Below, piece by piece: positions 1-5,434 of a stretch of DNA of 5,788 bases. The translations under genes were made by a program, and so were the position numbers. The notes under the pieces were generated by a model. The model did no database searches, was not told where the DNA came from, and was given only the letters and a program-made list of their open reading frames with translations. The stretch comes from an uncultured Candidatus Saccharibacteria bacterium (lineage in GTDB: Bacteria > Patescibacteriota > Saccharimonadia > Saccharimonadales > Saccharimonadaceae): positions 1 to 5,788 of the forward strand of contig CALKRO010000062.1 of the NCBI GenBank assembly GCA_937990205.1, read 5' to 3'. The stretch's first letter is position 1. Each line of letters opens with the position of its first letter.

Positions 1-644
1 TCTATTTCACTCCCCTCCCGGGGTTCTTTTCACCTTTCCATCACTGTACTAGTTCGCTATCGATCAATCAATATATTTAGCCTTGGCAGGTGGTCCTGCC
101 AGATTCAAACAGGGTTTCTCGTGCCCCGTCCTACTTGAAAAAAGATATATAATGTCTAAGACCATTTCGCATACAGGACTCTCACCTTCTTTGGTGTGCC
201 ATTCAAACACTTCCGCTATGATCTAAGTTTTATAACATTATCCACTCATTTAACGATGTTGGTTTTTATACTGAAATATCGGATTTCCAATACCTCAGCA
301 TAAAAATTATCTTATTTCGCAACCCCTTTCATAACTCTGGCCGTTAAACCGTATGGTTATGTTAAGGTTTAGGCTGCTCCAATTTCGCTCGCCACTACTT
401 TCGGAATCATTGTTTATTCTCTTTTCCTCAACCTACTAAGATGATTCAGTTCGGTTGGTTCCCGTCTAAATTACTCTATGTGTTCAAGTAATTGCAATAC
501 GACATGACTCGTATTAGGTTGCCCCATTCGGAAATTCCTGGATCAAAGCTTGCTCTCAGCTCCCCAAGACTTATCGCAGAGTTCTACGTCCTTCATCGGT
601 ATTGATTGTCAAGGCATCCACTATTAGTGCCCTTATTTACCTTT
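1..644 (-). rRNA. 23S ribosomal RNA, 5' portion (partial, runs off the left edge)
   Basis: Read on the minus strand, this is the start of a large-subunit rRNA. Recognisable conserved blocks, in order, are the segment containing GTGGATGCC and GATGAAGGACGT (about 620 down to 580), TTTCCGAATGGGG (about 533-520), GTAGTGGCGAGCGAA (about 398-384), GACGGGGCAC (about 130-121), CCAAGGCTAAATA, and CGAACTAGTACAGTGATGG to AAAAGAACCCCGGGAGGGGAGTGAAA near the left edge. Counting from the conserved GTGGATGCC block by comparison with E. coli puts the mature 5' end at about 641-644; the exact end is uncertain by a few bases. The window stops at roughly E. coli position 505, so about four-fifths of the gene is missing. 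This 5' part is about 140 nt longer than the E. coli equivalent, with the extra length concentrated between about 134 and 399. The gene points the same way as pepN and alaS, and no 16S gene precedes it. The rRNA identity is secure; the lineage is inferred. Confidence 0.96.
263..306 (-). other. Long hairpin in an expansion of 23S domain I
   Basis: Within the 23S gene, 290-306 pairs with 263-279. On the rRNA strand the arms are TTTTTATGCTGAGGTAT and ATATTTCAGTATAAAAA. All 17 positions pair, three of them as G-U wobbles, around a 10-nt loop (280-289) that can itself close with two G-C pairs. This is an A+U-rich rRNA helix that replaces a much shorter helix in E. coli and B. subtilis as I recall those sequences. 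G-U pairs in place of Watson-Crick pairs are what a folded RNA helix would tolerate. It could be a normal lineage-specific expansion helix, or less likely an intervening sequence removed during maturation. Confidence 0.75.
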
Positions 645-658
645 TTATGCATTGACTT

Positions 659-687
659 AACTAGTAATCGAAGATTGATTACTAATT
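659..687 (-). other. Hairpin in the 23S leader, just upstream of the mature 5' end
   Basis: Positions 659-669 pair with 677-687 over 11 bp. Ten are Watson-Crick, eight of them in an uninterrupted inner stem TAGTAATC/GATTACTA, and one is a G-U wobble on the rRNA strand. The loop is 7 nt. The hairpin ends about 15 nt before the predicted 23S 5' end, so it lies in the precursor rRNA and may help present the 5' end to processing nucleases. No T-run follows it on either strand, so it is not an intrinsic terminator. The role is inferred. Confidence 0.55.
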
Positions 688-690
688 CAC

Positions 691-733
691 GTATATACTT
701 CCGAAACCAAGAAGGGATTTCTTTCATATATAC
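691..733 (-). other. Second hairpin in the 23S leader
   Basis: Positions 691-697 (GTATATA) pair perfectly with 727-733 (TATATAC). Inside, the rRNA strand can also pair GAAA and CC with GG and TTTC around a CTTCTT loop with one bulged base, giving an extended two-part stem. It sits 3 bp from the 659-687 hairpin, so the last 90 nt of the 23S leader look structured. A role in rRNA maturation or antitermination is possible but not shown. Confidence 0.4.
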
Positions 734-735
734 AA

Positions 736-908
736 ATGCAAGTCTTTATTTAATTTTCATCGTTGTCCAAATTGTTAATTCAACGTGCGATTTAAATAAA
801 TCCTATGTATTAAGAATTCTCGCAGTTTCCCTTTTTCGCAGTGGTCATTTCTGACTTGCTGAACTTAGTATTTATCTTATATCAAATTTTTAATTTATGC
901 AAGTCTTT
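736..908. repeat. 12-bp direct repeat flanking the 23S leader
   Basis: ATGCAAGTCTTT occurs at 736-747 and again at 897-908 in the same orientation, 161 bp apart. The copy at 897-908 contains the TTGCAT proposed as the -35 element of the 23S promoter on the minus strand. The 736 copy has no good -10 element at the matching distance. The 7-mer GACTTGC at 853-859 is the exact inverse of part of both copies. The leader RNA could therefore pair 853-859 with 738-744. Confidence 0.45.
874..902 (-). promoter_or_regulatory. Candidate 23S rRNA promoter
   Basis: On the minus strand TTGCAT (897-902) and TAAGAT (874-879) are separated by exactly 17 bp. Each matches the sigma-70 consensus at four of six positions. 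Transcription would start near 867, giving a leader of about 220 nt before the mature 23S. An A-rich, helically phased tract starts directly upstream of the -35 at 906, where an UP element would lie. No boxA-like antitermination signal was recognised. The assignment rests on sequence match and position only. Confidence 0.5.
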
Positions 909-1012
909 TTTCGGACTTTTTTGAAGATTTTTGAGTTTTTCTGGTTTTTCGCTGATTTTTAGTGGTTTTCTAAGTATTTTTCGAGTTTTTGATGCAGTTT
1001 TTCGGTATTTTT
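906..1012 (-). promoter_or_regulatory. Phased A-tracts (curved DNA / UP-like region) upstream of the 23S promoter
   Basis: Eleven runs of 4-6 T on the plus strand (A-tracts on the rRNA strand) are centred near 908, 919, 930, 938, 947, 958, 967, 979, 988, 1000 and 1010. The mean spacing is about 10.2 bp, close to one helical turn, so the DNA should be intrinsically bent. A-tracts directly upstream of -35 elements are known to stimulate bacterial rRNA promoters through the RNA polymerase alpha subunits and by curvature. The last five or so tracts lie inside the final codons of pepN, where AAA lysine codons recur every 3-4 residues. The other six lie beyond its stop codon. Confidence 0.55.
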
Positions 1013-3445
1013 GGCTAGCATTACTAGGCGATTTTCAATTTCATATATGCCAATCTTAATAATACGAAACAAAGCAGGGTCATTTTCGAAACGTTTGGCA
1101 AATTCCTGAAATAAGGCAAAATCGGATTGATTGCGAATAAAACGCGCCATAATCTTCGGGTAGATATCAAGTGATTTGCCATCAACAGCATTTTTAAGAT
1201 AATCCCAGTTTTGATAAAGCCAATCGAAAGTAGCTTTTCTAGTCGAATGATTAGCTAGTAGATCACGCACATAGCCACTATGGTCCTGCAAGCGGATAAT
1301 CTTAGTGTCTGAAAGCATATCTAATAAAGTCTGAAGATGCTCCTCGTGTTTGGCGTCCGTAATAATATCTAGGAGCAGGGATTTAATAGTCGGCGATGAG
1401 GTTTTAATGTAAAGATTTAGATATTCTTTAAAACGAGCCTCTTTGGAATTTTTAAATTCAGCCTCTAAATACGGTAGCAGCAATTCTGGTGAAATGGCCG
1501 CAAAATTTAGAGCGTCGGTTATATATATATTATATTGTTCAGTTAGACGAAGAAGGGTCGGCTTATCATCCGCATAAACCGCAAGGCTCAAGATGGATTC
1601 ACGAAGCTTTTTATCATCATCGGTGTCTTCGGTTTTTTCAGAAACGCCAAGACGCGCGATTTGGGGAGAAATCAGTTCCCTAATATAACTCTTCAAATTA
1701 GCTTCAGCAGGGGTTTCAGCCGGACAATAGATTTTAAGCTCACCAAGAATTGACATAATAATGGACCAAATCGCAAAGCTGGTTTCATTGCGGAAGTGCA
1801 TGAGTAGGTCTAGACTGGCTGGTAAATCACCACGAGGAGTACGTAAAAGAAGACTCTGGTCAATCAAAAGGCGTAATTGCTGCTCCTGGCTTAACTCAGA
1901 GAAGTGCGCGAGCTTAGCCTGAAGCTCCTCGGAAGTAAGACCGATAATGTAATGTCCGGTCATATCATCGGAGACCTGGACTAACGGCCAAGATTCTTGA
2001 TTACTTCGGCCATCTAGATAAAAACGTTCCTGTTTTTCTCCTTCAATAATCGGAAAGCCAGGACGCGTGATCCATTGGTTCATAAAATCTGAAACATTAA
2101 ATTTCGCATAAGGTTGCAAGGCGGCCCAGAGATCATCACCAGTAGTGTTTTGATATTGGTGCTTTTCAAAATAACCCCGCAAACCCTTCAAGAAATTCTG
2201 TTCCCCCATCAGGCGCATTAACATAAACATCAAATGCGACCCCTTGGCATAGACAATGGCCGGGTCAAAGAGAGTTTCAATCTCGGAAGGATGATTAACC
2301 GCCTGCTTGACGGCTTGAATATCTGGTGAAGTATCACGAGTCAGCGCATAATAACAGTCAGAAACGAAAAATTCCTGCCAAACTTTCCACTCTGGACGAA
2401 TCGCGTCAAGACAATAATATTCCATCATATTGGCGAAGCTTTCATTGAGCCAGAGATCATCCCACCAAGCCATAGTCACGAGATTACCGAACCACTGATG
2501 CGATAATTCATGGGTAATCACCGTGGCGATTTGAATTTTATCCGACAAGGTGGCAGTTTCATCCATCAGGAGGCAGGATTCACGATAAGTTACTAGGCCC
2601 CAGTTCTCCATCGCACCGGCATCAAAATCTGGCACTGCTACCTGATCAAGTTTCGGCAAAGGGTATGGTACACCAAAAGCTTGGTCATAAAAATCTAAGG
2701 CTTCTCCGGCGATCTGATTTGGCTCGACGAGGGATTCTTTAGCTTGATTCAATGGTGCATAGGTAGTAATCGTGACGCCGTGCTGATTCTTAGTGGTAAC
2801 ACTTTGAAAATGGCCGAGACAGAGCGCCAAAAGATAGGTCGCCATACGTGGCGTAGTTTCGAATTCCACAATTTTACGCGTCACCTCAGTATTAAGATTC
2901 ATGGCGTTTGGATCAGTTTTTGGATTGAGCTCACTATTCACTGAGGTATAAGTCAAAGTGCGCTCGGTCTTGATCGGCATATTACTGAGAATCGTGTCAG
3001 TCGAATCAGTATCGATAACTTTGAGAGAGAACTTAGCCTTGGCAGCGGGTTCGTCGACACATGGGAACATCATGCGAGCATAGTGCGATTCAAATTGAGT
3101 AGAGACAATTCGCTCGGTCTTCCCCTCATATTCATAAGTCGAAAGATAAAGCCCGGTCATACCGTGCGAAAGTTGCAAGGAATAACGGGCTTCGATAATA
3201 ATTTCGGCATCTGAGACTTGCGAAATAAAGCTAATAGTTTCAACTTCAGTGTCCTCTGTAAAAGTCACCGGGCGCTGATTGATAGTCAGTTGATTAATTT
3301 TGAGATTTTTGGCGTGGAGTTTAACGGTGGAACTTTTGGCAGTACCCTGAATCTTCACTCGACCCTGAACCTGCTCGGTGTCTTTATTGATCCTTAATTC
3401 AATTTCGTATAATTCTGGTGTAAAGTATTTGGCTAATTGTTCCAC
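959..3445 (-). CDS. pepN: M1-family zinc aminopeptidase (aminopeptidase N type)
   Basis: The 828-residue product should remove N-terminal amino acids from peptides in the cytosol; no signal peptide or membrane segment is seen. The M1 signatures are intact. These are the substrate-N-terminus region around QFES (117-120) and PCVDEP (128-133), the exopeptidase motif GAMEN (277-281), the zinc site HELSH (312-316) with the third ligand Glu335 in NESFA exactly 18 residues later, and the catalytic Tyr399 in VYAKG. An N-terminal beta-domain (about 1-200) precedes the peptidase domain (about 200-465). A mostly helical C-terminal half (about 480-828) resembles the ERAP1-C-like region of Gram-positive PepN. 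The length fits those enzymes. The start is GTG at 3443-3445, chosen because a strong TAAGGAG site lies 6 nt upstream and the next in-frame sequence is the expected M1 N-terminus. It lies 10 bp after alaS and is probably co-transcribed with it. In a reduced genome it may recycle scavenged peptides (inference). Confidence 0.95.
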   Translation of the reverse strand: MEQLAKYFTPELYEIELRINKDTEQVQGRVKIQGTAKSSTVKLHAKNLKINQLTINQRPVTFTEDTEVETISFISQVSDAEIIIEARYSLQLSHGMTGLYLSTYEYEGKTERIVSTQFESHYARMMFPCVDEPAAKAKFSLKVIDTDSTDTILSNMPIKTERTLTYTSVNSELNPKTDPNAMNLNTEVTRKIVEFETTPRMATYLLALCLGHFQSVTTKNQHGVTITTYAPLNQAKESLVEPNQIAGEALDFYDQAFGVPYPLPKLDQVAVPDFDAGAMENWGLVTYRESCLLMDETATLSDKIQIATVITHELSHQWFGNLVTMAWWDDLWLNESFANMMEYYCLDAIRPEWKVWQEFFVSDCYYALTRDTSPDIQAVKQAVNHPSEIETLFDPAIVYAKGSHLMFMLMRLMGEQNFLKGLRGYFEKHQYQNTTGDDLWAALQPYAKFNVSDFMNQWITRPGFPIIEGEKQERFYLDGRSNQESWPLVQVSDDMTGHYIIGLTSEELQAKLAHFSELSQEQQLRLLIDQSLLLRTPRGDLPASLDLLMHFRNETSFAIWSIIMSILGELKIYCPAETPAEANLKSYIRELISPQIARLGVSEKTEDTDDDKKLRESILSLAVYADDKPTLLRLTEQYNIYITDALNFAAISPELLLPYLEAEFKNSKEARFKEYLNLYIKTSSPTIKSLLLDIITDAKHEEHLQTLLDMLSDTKIIRLQDHSGYVRDLLANHSTRKATFDWLYQNWDYLKNAVDGKSLDIYPKIMARFIRNQSDFALFQEFAKRFENDPALFRIIKIGIYEIENRLVMLAKNTEKLHQKLEKYLENH

Positions 3446-3458
3446 CCTGTTCTCCTTA
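3446..3458 (-). promoter_or_regulatory. pepN ribosome binding site overlapping the alaS stop codon
   Basis: On the minus strand TAAGGAG (3458-3452) contains both the alaS stop codon TAA (3458-3456) and the Shine-Dalgarno core AGGAG. Six bases separate it from the pepN GTG start (3445-3443). A terminating alaS ribosome would sit directly on the pepN initiation site. This favours translational coupling and supports the GTG start despite the weaker initiation codon. Confidence 0.8.
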
Positions 3459-5330
3459 ATCTAAAATTGCTTTAATGCGACGAATGCCAGCGGCTGAGGA
3501 TTCTTCTTTTTTAATCTTGAAATGACCGAGCACGCCAGTATGTTCGACGTGAGGTCCACCACAAAGTTCACGCGAGACGGGATTTTCTGCGGTGCCGATG
3601 GTATAAACTTTGACCACGTCGCCATATTTTTCCCAGAAGCTACCGTGAGCCTTTAAGACGTCGCGCGCGTAGACCTTGTCGTATTCGGCGAAAGAAACTG
3701 GATAATCTTCCTCTATCCACTGATTAACCTGGTCTTCAATCTGCTTTTTCTCTTCATCGGTGAGTTTGCGATCAAGATTAAAATCGAAACGCAGACGTTC
3801 AGAGGTGATATTAGAACCAGCTTGAGCGATATTTGGATCGACGATTTTCTGAAGTGCGGCTAGTAGCAAGTGAGTAGCGGTGTGATATTTCACCGAGGCT
3901 TCACCGTGATTCTCGAGACCACCCTTGAACATACCTTTACTGGCGGTTTGAGAACGTTGACGCTGTTCATCGAGACTAGCTTGGAATTCAGCTTGCCAGT
4001 TTTCACTGAGACTAATTTGGTTTTGCTTGGCTTCTTCGAGAGATAATTCGAGTGGAAAACCATAAGTATCCTGAAGCATAAAAAGTTCTTTGCCGGTAAG
4101 ACCCTGATCTTTAAGCTTATGAAGTTCCTTAAGGCCACGGTGAATACTACGGCGGAAAGCCTGCTCTTCACGAATCAAGACATTCAAGGCATCAGCACGA
4201 TTGGTAAGAATTTCATCTGAAAGATCTTGGTAATTTTCGGCGATAATTGGCACGATTTGAGCTAAGAAATCTTGATCGATGCCAAGATTAGTAGCTTTCA
4301 TCACCGCACGACGAATCAAACGGCGAAGGGCGTAGCCTTGTTGTTTATTGCTTGGAACTAAACCCTGAGCGGAAAGTAGATAAGCACCACGTAGGTGATC
4401 CGCAATCACACGCATCTCTTCAGTGTGATTAGCATAACTCAGACCAGAGATAGCTTCGAGCTTAGTAATAATTGGTTTTAAAAGTGAAGTTTCGAAAACG
4501 TCGAAGGAATCCATGGCGGCCGCAGCGATACGTTCGAGACCAGCACCGAAATCGATATTTTTCTTGGTTAATTCCGAGAAGGTACCGTCTTGATTGCGCT
4601 TATATTGCATGAAAACTTGGTTACCAATTTCCATGAAGCGCGCGCCATCAGAGGCAGGATGAGATTTACCGAATCTCGCAACATCCTGTTTATCTTCACC
4701 AAAATCATAGAAGACTTCAGAGTCTGGACCACATGGATCACCAATTGGGGTAGTTTCAACACCACCGCCACGACTCCACCAGTTTTCATGATCATCGTAG
4801 AAGAAAATATGCTCATTTTCCTTAATACCGCGCTTGGCGCCGTCTTCACTGGAGCCAATTTCAGCAATTTCTGCGTGTACACCCGCTTCAGCAAAGACAC
4901 GTTGCCAGATTTCAGCGGATTCGGTATCTTTTGGGATGCCATATTTTTCATTACCAATAAAGCAAGTGACGTAAATTTTGTTTGGGTCGAGGCCAACGAT
5001 TTCGGTAAGGAACTTAAAGAAGGCTGGAATTTGCTCTTGTTTGAAATAATCACCGAGTGACCAGTTACCGAGCATTTCGAAAACCGTAGTATGACGTGGA
5101 TCACCCACATCTTCAATGTCCTGCAAACGCAAACATGGCTGTGAATCTGCCAGACGCTGACCGGCAGGATGAGGCTCACCGAGAAGATATGGCAAAAGAG
5201 GCTGCATACCCGAACCGGTGAAGAGGGTGGTTGGATCATTTTCCAAAACCAAACGCGCTGGAGCGATTACCTGGTGCCCACGACTAGTTTGATATTCAAG
5301 AAATTTTTGACGGATTTCACTTGCATTCAT
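3456..5330 (-). CDS. alaS: Alanyl-tRNA synthetase, short form lacking the C-terminal domain
   Basis: Class II synthetase that charges tRNA-Ala with alanine in the cytosol. The 624 residues start with the family-typical MNASEIRQKFLEY. Visible parts are the class II catalytic core with motif 1 region GSGMQPLLPYLLGEPHP (39-55), motif 2 TTVFEMLGNWSLGDYFK (81-97) and motif 3 GAGLER (262-267), then a helical tRNA-recognition region (about 300-460). The post-transfer editing site has all four zinc ligands: HTATH (His483, His487) and CGGPH (Cys590, His594). The protein ends soon after SAAGIRRIKAI, where E. coli AlaRS continues for about 175-200 residues into the C-Ala domain. About 105 residues between EQRQR (455) and HTATH are also missing, corresponding to the beta-barrel and Gly-rich segment of the editing module. 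A short insertion expands the catalytic loop at about 186-199. It is the first gene of the alaS-pepN pair. No Shine-Dalgarno site precedes the ATG; the mRNA is probably leaderless. Confidence 0.97.
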   Translation of the reverse strand: MNASEIRQKFLEYQTSRGHQVIAPARLVLENDPTTLFTGSGMQPLLPYLLGEPHPAGQRLADSQPCLRLQDIEDVGDPRHTTVFEMLGNWSLGDYFKQEQIPAFFKFLTEIVGLDPNKIYVTCFIGNEKYGIPKDTESAEIWQRVFAEAGVHAEIAEIGSSEDGAKRGIKENEHIFFYDDHENWWSRGGGVETTPIGDPCGPDSEVFYDFGEDKQDVARFGKSHPASDGARFMEIGNQVFMQYKRNQDGTFSELTKKNIDFGAGLERIAAAAMDSFDVFETSLLKPIITKLEAISGLSYANHTEEMRVIADHLRGAYLLSAQGLVPSNKQQGYALRRLIRRAVMKATNLGIDQDFLAQIVPIIAENYQDLSDEILTNRADALNVLIREEQAFRRSIHRGLKELHKLKDQGLTGKELFMLQDTYGFPLELSLEEAKQNQISLSENWQAEFQASLDEQRQRSQTASKGMFKGGLENHGEASVKYHTATHLLLAALQKIVDPNIAQAGSNITSERLRFDFNLDRKLTDEEKKQIEDQVNQWIEEDYPVSFAEYDKVYARDVLKAHGSFWEKYGDVVKVYTIGTAENPVSRELCGGPHVEHTGVLGHFKIKKEESSAAGIRRIKAILD

Positions 5331-5337
5331 GGGGGTA

Positions 5338-5364
5338 ATTATACCATATTCTGCAGAACTTCAA
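5338..5364 (-). promoter_or_regulatory. alaS promoter with extended -10; mRNA probably leaderless
   Basis: On the minus strand TGGTATAAT (5346-5338) is a perfect TATAAT hexamer with an upstream TGn, the extended -10 form. A weak -35-like TTGAAG lies at 5364-5359 with a short 15-bp spacer, which an extended -10 promoter can tolerate. Only 7 bases (TACCCCC) separate the -10 hexamer from the ATG at 5330-5328. The expected transcription start is therefore at or within a few bases of the A of the ATG. This explains the absence of a Shine-Dalgarno sequence. Confidence 0.7.
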
Positions 5365-5376
5365 GTTTTACACAAC

Positions 5377-5404
5377 TTTACAAAATGCTCATGTTATATA
5401 TAAT
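5377..5404 (+). promoter_or_regulatory. Promoter for the small plus-strand gene
   Basis: TTTACA (5377-5382) and a perfect TATAAT (5399-5404) are separated by 16 bp, matching a sigma-70-type promoter. Transcription would start near 5411, leaving a short leader of about 24 nt. The promoter is divergent from the alaS promoter; their -35 elements are about 12 bp apart. A second TTTACA lies exactly 10 bp upstream (5367-5372). Confidence 0.6.
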
Positions 5405-5419
5405 TAAAATAGATTAAAT

Positions 5420-5426
5420 AAAAGGA
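5420..5426 (+). promoter_or_regulatory. Ribosome binding site of the small plus-strand gene
   Basis: AAAAGGA ends 8 nt before the ATG at 5435-5437, which is good Shine-Dalgarno spacing. It fixes the start of the 101-residue gene and contrasts with alaS, which has no such site. Confidence 0.7.
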
Positions 5427-5434
5427 CGCCGCAA

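Larger units (their letters stand above)
645..958. other. Gene-free spacer between pepN and 23S (rRNA leader and promoter region)
   Basis: This stretch of about 310 bp holds no supported protein or tRNA gene. The 82-codon open frame at 606-854 on the plus strand overlaps the 23S 5' end and its leader and is rejected. The contents that can be supported are the candidate 23S promoter (874-902), the phased A-tracts that begin at 906, the two leader hairpins (659-687 and 691-733), the repeated 12-mer, and a shorter direct repeat TCGCAGT at 820-826 and 836-842. No 16S rRNA 3' end (anti-Shine-Dalgarno segment) is visible, so this is not a 16S-23S spacer. No intrinsic terminator for pepN is seen on the minus strand. 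Confidence 0.75.

Noticed and set aside
606..854. 82-codon open frame on the plus strand over the 23S 5' end and leader
   Set aside because: It overlaps conserved rRNA sequence in antisense, has no Shine-Dalgarno site, and its product has no recognisable features.
899..922. AAGTC/GACTT stem followed by a T-run on the plus strand, terminator-like
   Set aside because: The stem is only 5 bp and A+T-rich. No plus-strand gene needs it, and on the minus strand (pepN direction) no T-run follows. The T-run is better explained as one of the phased A-tracts.
645..958. Possible tRNA gene or 16S 3' end in the 23S upstream spacer
   Set aside because: No tRNA cloverleaf with a T-loop GTTCRANNC-type segment and no anti-Shine-Dalgarno CCTCC end could be found on either strand.
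1489..2944. Short plus-strand open frames at 1489-1683 and 2744-2944 inside pepN
   Set aside because: They are antisense to an intact M1 aminopeptidase gene and carry no start signals or recognisable sequence.
4568..5239. Open frames inside alaS (minus-strand 223 codons at 4568-5239, plus-strand 156 codons at 4590-5060, minus-strand 93 codons at 3890-4171, plus-strand 82 codons at 5169-5417)
   Set aside because: All are alternate-frame or antisense shadows of the confidently identified alaS, with low-complexity or implausible products and no ribosome binding sites.
5331..5345. Shine-Dalgarno site for alaS
   Set aside because: The bases before the ATG on the minus strand are ATTACCCCC, with no purine-rich motif; the leaderless interpretation fits better.
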